In this document: piece after piece, positions 10,001 through 20,050 of the stretch
Position numbering within the stretch: the first letter of the stretch is position 1
Layout of the letters: each line of letters starts with the position of its first letter
From: Acanthopleura granulata
Taxonomy: Eukaryota; Mollusca; Polyplacophora; Chitonida; Chitonidae
Direction of reading: 5' to 3'
DNA: 64,000 nt
Assembly (NCBI GenBank): GCA_016165875.1
Contig: JABBOT010000009.1
Coordinates: 11,761,180 to 11,825,179, forward strand
Notes under the pieces: generated by a model
Told to the model about the DNA's origin: nothing
Seen by the model: the letters and a program-made list of their open reading frames with translations, nothing else
The model's database searches: none
Translations under genes and position numbers: made by a program

Positions 10001-13000
10001 AGATAATCCAGCTTTACATATATGTGTGGTTCTCCTTTCTTCTCCCCCAGGTTGGGCTGCTTCCCAATTGAGCTGCCAACAAACGATCCGTTTTTCTCTC
10101 AGTACAACCGAAGTTGCATGAATTTTGTCCGGGCGGCGCCTACACCCGATATCCACTGTGATCGTGGTAAGTCAAGTACAGCCAAATCAATCTCTTACTA
10201 TAATAAATGATGCTTGCATAACAGTGGGTGTCGATGTAAGAAATGATGCTTTGAAAAGCCATAAAAGTTGCCACACACAATAATGCTTTCAAAAGCCATA
10301 ACAATTGCCAAAAGCAAAGGTGCTTTCAAAGTCAAAACAGTTGCCACATGCCACAGCAGTCATCACCATCAATGATGCTCATAAACGTTCCAGCTGTATC
10401 TGCCACCCACTGTGCTCTGGTCACTAAATGTCACTAAACAACAAATTTCACTGTACAATAAACTCCCGCTCCTGGAAACGACAGTGGTGTTCCATTTCAA
10501 AGGTCATTACTCCAGCAACAGGTCCACACGACATTAAAGGAGTTAAATACACAATCATTTCATTCCCTTTTGCATTCATTTCTATAAGGTTACCGCGAGC
10601 AACTGAATCAAGTGACTCATTTTCTGGACGCCTCCACCATTTACGGCAGTGACCAGGAGGCCATGATGGAACTGAGGACGATGTGCTATGGTAAGTGGCG
10701 TTTGGTTCATCTCTGGCTTGTGAACTAGTCAGACCGGTGTTAAAATTTCATTGAGTGTCCCTTGTAAGCGAAAAAATTCCTCCTGAGCGGCCGTCTGATT
10801 ACCTAACACAAAAGACAGCAGACTTCTGGAGAGTAAAACTAGAGCATCGGCAAAAGTGTGATAGTTGGAAAATGGCCGCATGATACAAGGTGAAATCTGG
10901 TCTCGTGTCAGCGTAACTCGGTTAGGGTTTTATTCTAACTGCTCATGAAAATACTTAAAAATTACCAACTTACACTCCCTTCCGGCCATAAACCAAGTAC
11001 CGCTGCATGTAGCCTGACATGAAGTATCGTGACTAAGCTTTTCCATTTATCCACAATGAATCTTTTCCCCGAACGTGCAAAATTTATACAGTCAACGCGA
11101 CAAGGAGAACTAATATGTAACATGTATTATTTGGTTTCTTCATCAGTGTATGATTCATTAATTCAGTTTACCTTTCTATCGCTGCAGGTCTGTTAAAGGT
11201 AACGTCCAGCCCCAATGGGGACTTGCTAATGCAAAATCCAGCCGCTACAGGAACTTCCGGCTGTCGCACAACCGGCACCCAACATTGCTTCAAAACAGGT
11301 AGGCGCGGCACCATCGGAGAACATGGTTCTCCAAAATCCCTCCCCCTTAAACTGGAAAAGCAGATTATTTCTTAAAGGTTTTCTGCAAATTTGTCTACAT
11401 TTTCAAGTACATATTCCAAGAGCATTTATTTGGGAACTCAAAGATGTTCAGAGTTGTATGATTTTTTCTTTCTTCCTCAATTACGGCACACTTATTCGGT
11501 GTATGTGGACTCAGAAACACTTCATTAGTACACAAGCTCTGCACCGCTACGGAAAACCATGTATTTTTACTGTGGTGGGAAATATGAAGCACCTAAAGCA
11601 AATCTGTCCAAGGGGTGAACTCTGTCGTTCTTCACAGCGATACATCACGGCATCTGTGTCGTTGCGTTCGTGTAACAAAGACAAAGTTCACAAAGACTAC
11701 AACGTAAAAGCAAAGAAGAATTTGTTTGGTACACAGTTTGGAACCTCTTGTTCAGGGGGAACGAGAAATAACACCCACTTGAACCTCTCTGTGTCACCAG
11801 ACTGTCCCATTGTGCTTGTATAACACTACAAATGCGAAATTAGCCACTAACCTTTTGCGAATGTACAAACTCGTATTTCCAGGCGAGGGTCGTGCCAATC
11901 AGCAGCCAGCTTTAATGACTCTTCACACACTATTCGTTAGAGAACACAACAGAGTGGCCGGAGAACTCCGCCTACTGAGCCCATCATGGGACGACGAGCG
12001 CCTCTTCCAGGAGGCCAGGAAAATTGTTGGCGCTGAACTGCAACACATCACCTACAACGAGTATCTGCCGACCATTTTAGGTAGAACGCTTGTCGACGCT
12101 TTCGGTTTTGATGCGCAACCAGCCGGATCTTACTACACCGGATATGACTCTTCTTTCAAGCCCGGCGTAAGGAATGGCTTCGCTGCCGCAGGCTACCGCT
12201 TCGGCCACGGCACCGTGAGGGATCACTTCGCCCCTGGACATCTGTTCAAGGATCATTTCTTGAGACCGGAAGTAATGTACCAGAATGCCAAGGGACCAAG
12301 TTTCGTTGTGAGGAATCTTATTCAGGACAAACAGCAAGGTTCCGAAAACCTGCTAACCACGCAACTGACCAATCACATGTTCGAGAAGGCACCTGGGACT
12401 GGATTGGATCTGGCCAGCATTAATATTAACAGGGGACGTGACCATGGGTTGCCTAGTTACAACGAATGGCGTGCGTGGTGTGGACTCACGACCATGAGTA
12501 GTTTCACAACGGGATCTTCTGGTTCGCCTCAGCACACACAAGCTATTCTGAACCTATTACAAAACGTTTACAGGTAGGCTCACTGAAATTAATTTTTTTT
12601 CTGTACTAATTGACATTTAGCCAATAACTATATATAAGTTAAAACTGCATAATAACTCGTTTACGTCTGCCAAATAGTATAGTTTAAATTGAGTATAAAT
12701 CCGTGAAAGTTTAATTGTATACCTACAGGTACACAAAGCCGATTTCGTCTGTGGCATTGTATAATTTTAATTGTATATTATTCCGTTTATGTATGCTAAA
12801 GTGTACCATTTTGATAAATAAATACGTTTACGTCTTTGAAATTACATAAATTTATACCATAGAATATAGAATATTTATAAATCCGTGTTAGTCTGCTAAA
12901 AGAAGACCCGCACTGTGAACTTAATTCAACCTAGATCGGCACAGTCTGATGTCACTAGTGAACTTTCGCCACACGCTTGTATTTTGCTAAGGGAAATAAC

Positions 13001-14492
13001 TCTGTGTGCTTTACTTCAGCCACCCAAGCGACATTGACCTGTGGACAGGAATAGTCACTGAGATACCTCTACAGGGCCGCGCTGTGGGACCAACAGGAGC
13101 CTGTTTGATTGGTCGCCAGTTTTGGGTGCTGAAGAACTCAGACAGATTCTACTACGAAAATGACAACCCTACTACGAAATTTGAAATGAGTAAGTATTTT
13201 ACATAAAATATCTTGTGAAAATAAAGGATCTGCAACGAGAGGGATATAAATCTAGTAACAGACAGCAGTTTACATATAAATATTGCTGCATAAAAAAAAA
13301 ACGTAAATATGAAGAACGACTTGATAAAGTTGTCATACCGGAAGAGCACAAATATTTTTATGAAGAAAAGATAAAGAAGTATCTGAAGACTTCTTTGTTT
13401 TCCTCTAGCTAACGGGGTCCACCCTCTTCAGAGCGCATGCGCCTATCCTAGCGATTGCTTTAGCGGGCGAAGGGAGCTACGCATGCGCTGTGATTAGTGT
13501 GATCAAGATCTGTAACTGCGGTATAAAAATGAAACTGCACTGAAAACTTTTAAAGTATGATTTGTTGTTTATTTTAGACCAATTAGACGAGATCAGAAAG
13601 ACGTCTCTTGCTCGAATTATCTGTGATAACACCGACCTGACCTCGCTACCCGCTGACGTGTTTGAAACGGCATCCAGCAAGTGAGTAACAGATCAGTTTG
13701 TTTATTTACCGGTATTTATTTATCTGATTGAATGCTGTTTAAATCAGCACTCAGGAATTTTTACACTATACACTTTAAAATGCCCAGCGCCCAGCGCGTT
13801 TAATGAGTGATTAAACTCCAGGCAAGCGTTGTTAATAAATATACATATACAGTTAAGTATTAAATATAAGTGTGTGAAACATATATGCTACCCTAAACTA
13901 TACTATAACGCTATAATCGCCAAGTATGTACTACATGATGGAAAAAGTGTTTATAAGTTAAACATCAAAATTTACACATATATGATGTCGGTTAGGTTTA
14001 TGGGCCGAGCAAACCTGGGTACCATGGGTAAAACTACCACTCTCTACAGTACTGACGTGCCCCTCTTCTACTATACCCTAGACCTGGTAATTACGAGGCT
14101 ATATATAAGAGTGTTGTTAATCTCAGTTTCTACTAAAAGATTTGAGCCAAGCGCCATTTTCGTTTTGTGTTACAACCCCTTAAAACTCCTCACACTTTAC
14201 TAATCATTTTGGTATCTTTCTTAGAAACCCCAGTGTGCAGTGTTCCACTCTCCCTGAAGTTGATCTGTCCCATTGGGTGTCGTGTGACAGCCGAGGCTGG
14301 TCGGAGTGGTCTCCCTTTAGCCGCTGTTTCGGAGGTTATCGGCGGAGATCGAGGACATGCGACATGGCCTGTGCTAAAAATTGTGTCGGGGACGCTTTCG
14401 AACTCAATCCATGCTCCAGCCAAATCAGGTATCCCTCCTGGATTAAGAGGTTTGTTAGACAAAAATTTTGGCGCCGGAGCCGAGTGTGGTGA
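7068..14492 (+). CDS. Secreted animal haem peroxidase with C-terminal TSP1-like module (PxA), 12 coding exons
   Basis: Coding exons: 7068-7359, 7719-7836, 8361-8542, 9056-9235, 9499-9568, 10051-10166, 10589-10690, 11188-11298, 11883-12573, 13020-13189, 13578-13680, 14225-14492. All introns are GT-AG and phases join to an open 800-residue protein. Residues 1-23 form a signal peptide. The peroxidase domain shows Q244 and distal H248 (FGQFVSHD), the calcium loop THFLDAS, the RDHG stretch, catalytic R394 and proximal H499 (YRFGHGTV). In the peroxidase-cyclooxygenase superfamily these residues reduce hydrogen peroxide and oxidise halides or phenols. The usual haem-ester Asp and Glu are S247 and Q397. 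Residues 733-778 resemble a TSP1 repeat, followed by a basic tail. It is probably extracellular; it resembles chorion peroxidases and peroxinectins, but the substrate is unknown. Confidence 0.93.
7374..7392. repeat. (TA)n in intron 2, both copies
   Basis: A short TA run just after the exon 2 donor, repeated at 57587-57605 with the same length. Confidence 0.85.
10225..10350. repeat. Degenerate tandem repeat of about 40 bp in PxA intron 7
   Basis: Three imperfect units carry 'tgctttcaaaagccataaca'-like text followed by 'attgccaa'. The right copy (about 60494-60575) has fewer units, giving a length difference between the paralogous introns. Confidence 0.65.
14225..14492 (+). CDS. PxA terminal exon: end of peroxidase domain plus TSP1-like module
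   Basis: The exon enters in phase 2 and finishes the peroxidase domain (NPSVQC, then PEVDLSHW). It then reads GWSEWSPFSRC, a basic RRRSRTC segment and three further cysteines. Six cysteines (C732, C746, C757, C761, C765, C775) and the WxxW motif fit a thrombospondin type-1 repeat, a fold usually seen in matrix and adhesion proteins; the WxxW tryptophans are known C-mannosylation sites in that family. The last 22 residues are strongly basic and aromatic. Stop TGA is at 14490-14492. The equivalent exon of PxB is outside the window. Confidence 0.8.
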
Positions 14493-15430
14493 TTTTAACA
14501 GTGTAGAGACAAAGGAAGGATATGAAAGGAAGTGAGCGGATACCATCGGAGGAAGTATGCCCGATTGATAGGAAGAGGGCTGGATTTAAATATGTGATAT
14601 GGTATGAGTAACAGGGACATTTGTATCTGTCCATTTAATAACTAAAAAAAAAACACAATTTTTATCGGAGATAATATATACACGCCACTGTTGTAAATAT
14701 TAATATCGTCACCGAAATCAGATGAGAAACTGCTTGGCTTCATAATTGTGTTGGACAGAATTGTGATAAGTATGAACTACTGGACTACAGCAAGGTGAGA
14801 AGATGGCAACGGCGTAACCATGGCGGTCACTCCGTTACCATGGTGGTCCCCCCCCCCAATTATGGAAACCAAGCCCTAACCATGCGATCCACATGGAAAT
14901 TGTTGGAATAACACGTAACCATGGGAATCACATCATAACCATGGGGGCCCTAACCCTAGGGATCAGTAGACATTTCTGTAAACGACCGCTAGCTTAGACA
15001 ATGGTATTTCGTTTTTCCCGGTGCGTATGTCATGATGCATATCTACAGAACATTGTTGTTCTATGCTGATTGTCTTTGCATGTCTGAGAAAAGGTATATC
15101 CTAGAGAGTATGTCCTGATCAGCAGCATCATCACTATTGTAATTATCATTACCTCACTTCATTATTACCATCAACAATATAAGAAGGTGTAGTGTTGGAT
15201 CCATCTCAACTGGACTGACACCCACTGAAACGTTGTAAAAACTTTTTTAACAGCTGGGCGTTATTTCTGTAAATTTTTGCTCTGATTAATGTATAAAATG
15301 CGTCATATAGAGTGTTATAGGATGTTATCGTGTATGATTAGATTTTATTGACCTAATAATTTTATTTTGTATTTATCTTACACATTGTGAAATATAATAA
15401 ATATTTGAAATAAAAACATCTGATGTCGTT
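14493..15430 (+). other. Probable PxA 3' UTR with polyadenylation signals
   Basis: No gene was recognised. AATAAA occurs at 15398-15403 and again at about 15411, a reasonable end for the PxA transcript. The stretch includes the CCATGG-rich repeat at 14813-14955. Confidence 0.45.
14813..14955. repeat. Degenerate tandem repeat with CCATGG cores
   Basis: The motif GTAACCATGG recurs with variable 15-35 bp spacing, along with a poly-C run, suggesting a short degenerate minisatellite. Confidence 0.55.
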
Positions 15431-16165
15431 GTCTTGAAGTGCGTTAACTATATCTTATTCAAAGTAAAAGACAGCTCATGGCTTATGCACTGTTCATTGA
15501 AGAGACTACAAAATTCTCTCTTGAATGCAAGAACCTATTTGAATTTGGAGGAATTTTGTGATGAATTATCTTCCTTTGAAGTGTGGAGTACTTGCTGGCG
15601 ACTAGGAATCTGGAGGCGCTCATGATTTTAAGCTTATAAGAGACTGCCCAATCAGAGAGCTAGGAGAGATCAGCTTTCCTAAGGTTGAGACGTAAATGTT
15701 CTGAGTTGACTGTCAATGTAACGTATAAATAAAGCAAATAATAACATAGGGACAAGACACTGTTCTAATTATATAGTTTAATTATAACTAGTACATGTGC
15801 GAAGAACAGCGCAAAGTATTTCCAGGCCATTGTGTTGTGGCGGGAGTAAGTTTCTTGATCCTTTTATATTGTAAATTTACATATATACTTAAGTTTCAAT
15901 GACAACCCTCACAGCTTACTACAATCTCAGGTGACAAGAGAGTCCCGCGCTTGGAACAATTACGTCACAGCTCACACAGAATGGCTGAGCTTCATGTTAG
16001 CCGACGGAGCACGGCCAAATGTCAATTTCCATTTGCGGGGTAGCGTCTAGAAAAAATACTTCACCGAAATAAACATAATATTGTCCAAACATTTTGCCAA
16101 TAGTTAAACATAGCCGACCTGTGGCCGTATATTGCTGGATGGCAGGTTTCTGTATTTGGCTCCTT
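15431..16165. other. Intergenic, nothing recognised
   Basis: AT-rich sequence between the PxA 3' end and the LINE. Short open frames have no recognisable domain. Confidence 0.6.
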
Positions 16166-16785
16166 ACATAAATTAGTTTACATGGAGACTCAATTCCTTG
16201 GAGTGATTTGCTCCGTAAGATGTGTTTCAGGGATTCAGGCTTTTCTAATCAACCATACAGAACTAATAATTATTACCATTCTGTGGCCTCAAATCTGTGG
16301 ATCCTATTTAAATAATTCCCCACAGCTTAAAAATCTAAACTTGCATTTTTCGGTGGACAAGCACGGCGTCTTACAGAGTTGAGATAACAATTTTAACAAG
16401 GTCAGAAAACAATATTCGTCTTTCCAAAGTGTATCGGGGACACACGAGTAAAACATAATGGAACATACATACATAAATTGGTTTACATGGCGATTCCATT
16501 CCATGGAATGATTTGCGCCATTGCAATAGGGTGTGTTTAACCCATTTAGGCTGCTCTGATCAACCACAGTCAATTTACAGAGAGCTACTTCCACAATGGC
16601 GCAGCCTAAAATCTGTGGATCCTACATACATAATTCCCCACGGCTTTGAAAACCAAACCTGTATTCCTCGGTGGACAGAGCACGGTCCTCAGAGTTGGGC
16701 CGATAATTACCAGGTCTTCAATATCAGAAAAAAGGATTCGTCTCTGAGCAGTGTACTGCGGACACACGAGTAAAACATGATGGAT
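16166..16785. repeat. Tandem duplication of the LINE 3' end, two units of about 304 bp
   Basis: Unit 1 (16166-16469) and unit 2 (16470-about 16785) both begin with 'acataaattggtttacatgg' or a near match. They share blocks such as 'aaatctgtggatcctac/tat' and both finish at 'gacacacgagtaaaacat', inside the zinc-knuckle coding segment. They have diverged substantially, so the duplication is old. Confidence 0.8.
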
Positions 16786-19700
16786 GGTCTCCTCAGCCTG
16801 ACAAACATCACACAGACCTGAATCTCCTGCCTTGAATCTTTTTAATTAACTGGGAGGTGTCCTGACTGAAGTCGGAAGCACAGGACTTCTACTTTTCTGC
16901 TAGAAAAGGAACAAGGGAGGCTGTTATGAAATTTGACAACAGGGTTAAATGAGTGATAAAAACGGCCCTTTTCTGAGGCCTCCCGGTTAGTTTGTCATAG
17001 TTTAAATGACAATGACTTTACTTTATTTAGGGCCTCGGATATGGTCAGTTTGATATTAGAGGTAACATCACCCAGCCTTAGGGCTTGTTTGGCTAGTCTA
17101 TCTGCTCGTTCATTACCGGGCACCCCAGAATGCCCAGGAACCCAAGCGAAGCAAATGTCCAGACCAGCAAAGAATAGACAGGACGATAGAAAAACTACTT
17201 CGTCCGGGACAGGGTAGCATTTTGTCCACTTAAATGACGTCATTGACTGTAAAGCACTAAGAGAATCTGTGAATATAACAGCTCTTAATGGTCTTACATC
17301 CAAAAGAAAGACCAGAGCATTCAGAATTGCGTAGAGCTCTGCTGAATATACAGATAGGTTATCCGACAATCTGAGAACTTTTTCATATTGCAATTCTGGT
17401 AAGCAAAACGAAGCCCCAACCTTACCAGTAGCAGGGCACTTAGAGGCATTGGTATAAATTTGCATGTATGCAGATCAATTATTACTTACGTATTCGTTAG
17501 AAATCACAGAAATATGGTGAGGACTGCCAGATTTCACACAGATGGTGGCTGTACACAGATGGTGGTAGGTCCTTCCATGGGGGAGATGGCGGGACACATT
17601 CCTTCTGCAGATGTCCAGCACTCTGCAAAATATCCTGGGTACGAACATTGAAAGGCTGTGACTTTATTGGCATTATAGAAAGAATCATAACAAGATGGTG
17701 AAAATACTCAACTGGCTGAATTATGTAGAGAGCTTTCTAACTTCATCCCAAATTTTGCTGTGCGCAGTTTGCCTCTAATTGAGAGAGGCAATTCCCGGCA
17801 GTGGACCTGAAGAACATTTAAAGGACTTTTTTCATCGCTCCAGCGCAAATTCGTAACGCTGAACACTGGATAGAGTCAAGTCTAGATTTTAAAGTATCGC
17901 AGGCCGAATCAAATGTTTCACATAAATAATCGAGCCTGGATCGGACTAACGACCTATATATTAAGAGTAAGGATTTATAATCAGCTCCCCAGCTTTTCCC
18001 AGATATAGACCTCATCAAGTTAAGCACTTTTTTGTATTTGAGAACAACAGTATCAATGTGTTTGCTCCAGGTCAGCCTGGTGTCAAAAGTGACACCTAAG
18101 TATCGAAAGGATGAAGACAGGTTTATGTTGGTGTTACCGAGCTTAAGTGATATGTGTGGCAAAATCCTCCTTTTGGTGAACACAACCGCCTCTGACTTCA
18201 AACACGAAAAACGGAACCCCAAAAGCTTACTCCATCGTTATTGCGTCTAGAGCCTGTTGGATGTGCCACTTTGCAGCGTTCAGATCCTGGCACTGGAACC
18301 AAAGAGTCGTCTGCAAAAAGAGTACAAGGGATCATTGGATGAAGGACAGAGGGCAGGTCATTTATAGCAATGTTGAAAAGAGTGGGAGATATTACACTAC
18401 CCTGAGGAGTATCATTCTCAATATTCACTGGATTTCAGTAGGTCTTGCCAATTCGAACTCGTATAACTCTCTCAGACAAAAAGCCTTTCACCCATCCCAG
18501 CATTTTACCTCCGATACCAATATTCTGCATCTTGATGAGTAACCCTTTTCTCCATATCACGTCGGATGCCTTCTCTATATCCAAGAACACAGCCAAGACA
18601 GATTCTCTGTTTAAAAATGACTTTTGGATTGTGGACTCTAAATGCACTAAATGGTCTGATGTGCTGCGGTTATTTCTAAACCCACTCTGGACGTCTGAAA
18701 GTATATTATTTTTAGTTAGGAACCACACAAGTCTGGAGTTTACCATGGTCTCCATCGTTTTACACAGCACTAATGTTAATGCTATTGGACGGTACGACCC
18801 CGGCTCTGTAGCATTCTTTCCTGACTTGGCAATAGGTATCACAGTGGCCGTTTTCCAGCACACGGGGAGACTCATTCTTGACCAAATAGTGTCGTACAAC
18901 AACAACATAATTTCAAGGCATTCATCAGGTAGGTTTTTTAACATAGAGTAATATACCCCGTCCTCCCCTGGTGTGGAGTCTTTTTTCCCATTCAGAGCTT
19001 GCTTGAGTTCCAAGAGAGAAAATTCGTCATTAATGGCTAGATCATCGAACAAAATATTATCAAAACTATGGAGTAGCTCTTGTTGTTCTTTGATAAAATC
19101 AGAATCAAAGTTGCTAGAACTTGAAACATGAGCAAAGTTTTCCGCTAGTAGATTACCCTTATCAAAGCCACTAACACAAGATGAGTTATCAGATATCAAT
19201 GTAGGAATATTATTAGAATTCTTAGCACCACTTACTTCCTTTACCTGGGCCCATACCCTCTTTAGTGGTGTTGAACTAGTAATGCCAGAGCAGTACTTTC
19301 GCCAATAAGCTTTCTGGGCTTGCTTGATTGTACGCTACGCAATAGCCTTACATTTCCGATAAATAAAACGATATCGTTGATCAAACGGGTGTGAGACTCT
19401 CTGTTCTTAGCTCTCTTACGCTGACGTATGGTATCAGCACACTCTGTCGTCCACCATGGAACTGGGGGCTTCGACCCGACCGCCCCTGAAGACTTCGGGA
19501 TGGAGACAATGGCTGCAGAGTTGACAGCGCCTATAATGTTATCAGTAAATTGATCAATGTTATCAGAAACAACAGATTCATTTAATGACGACAAGCATTC
19601 AGTGGCATAGGTATTCCAATCAGCTCTTTGTATTTTCCATCTAGGCTGGTTATCTACATCATTATAGTGTGGTGATACCCCAAATGTAGCAACCACAGTG

Positions 19701-20050
19701 TAGTGATCACTTCCATTAGATGGATCGTAGTCCACATACCATGAAAAACCAGGACATAACTCGTTAGAACACAAAGTCAAATCAAGTGCAGATAACTTGC
19801 CCCAGCGGACGTCGAGTCTTGTTCCACATCCGTCATTTAATATGATTAGATCATTGTCTTCGATGAAGTCTTCAACTACAGAACCATTTGCATCAGTTGA
19901 TGAGCTACCCCACAACACATTATGTACATTAAAATCACCACAGATTATTTTATGGCCCTTAGCAGTTGATACAATGGCACTGGGCTCAGAAATATCTAGT
20001 CTATTACGTTGTATAGGTTTACTACACTCACAACCCGTCCCTGTGTAAGG
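16166..20050 (-). mobile_element. 5'-truncated, inactive LINE with endonuclease, RT, RNase H and zinc-knuckle tail
   Basis: Read on the minus strand. The APE-type endonuclease C-terminal part (about 20048-19262) shows CGDFNVHN and SDHYTVV. The reverse transcriptase (about 19260-17818) shows SYRPIALT, FLDIEKA, PQGSVISP and FADD. RNase H (about 17465-16995) shows the E, D and H/D blocks (SAELYAI, FTDSLSAL, GNERADRLAK). A CCHC-like tail at about 16830-16730 reads CDVCQAEETIHHVLLVCPQY. The domain order fits the I/Jockey group of non-LTR elements that carry RNase H. The 5' end is lost in mid-endonuclease, as is usual after incomplete reverse transcription. Lesions: a frameshift near 19310, an in-frame TGA at about 18433-18435, further breaks between 18222 and 18198 and around 17800-17470, and Asn in place of the first RNase H Asp (IYTNASK). 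It is a relic. Confidence 0.92.

Larger units (their letters stand above)
1..13774 (+). repeat. Left copy of a segmental duplication (pairs with 49484-64000)
   Basis: Base 1 pairs with 49484 and base 13774 with 64000, in the same orientation, so both copies are cut by the window ends and the true unit is longer than 14 kb. The offset between copies drifts from 49483 to about 50226 through indels. The unit carries the upstream region, promoter and exons 1-12 of a haem peroxidase gene. Non-coding identity is roughly 90% in 1-4800, close to 100% in 5125-7450, and intermediate in later introns; these are estimates by eye. Confidence 0.95.

Noticed and set aside
12077..12541. Minus-strand open frames over PxA exon 10 (and the same in PxB)
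   Set aside because: They are antisense shadows of the conserved peroxidase exon.
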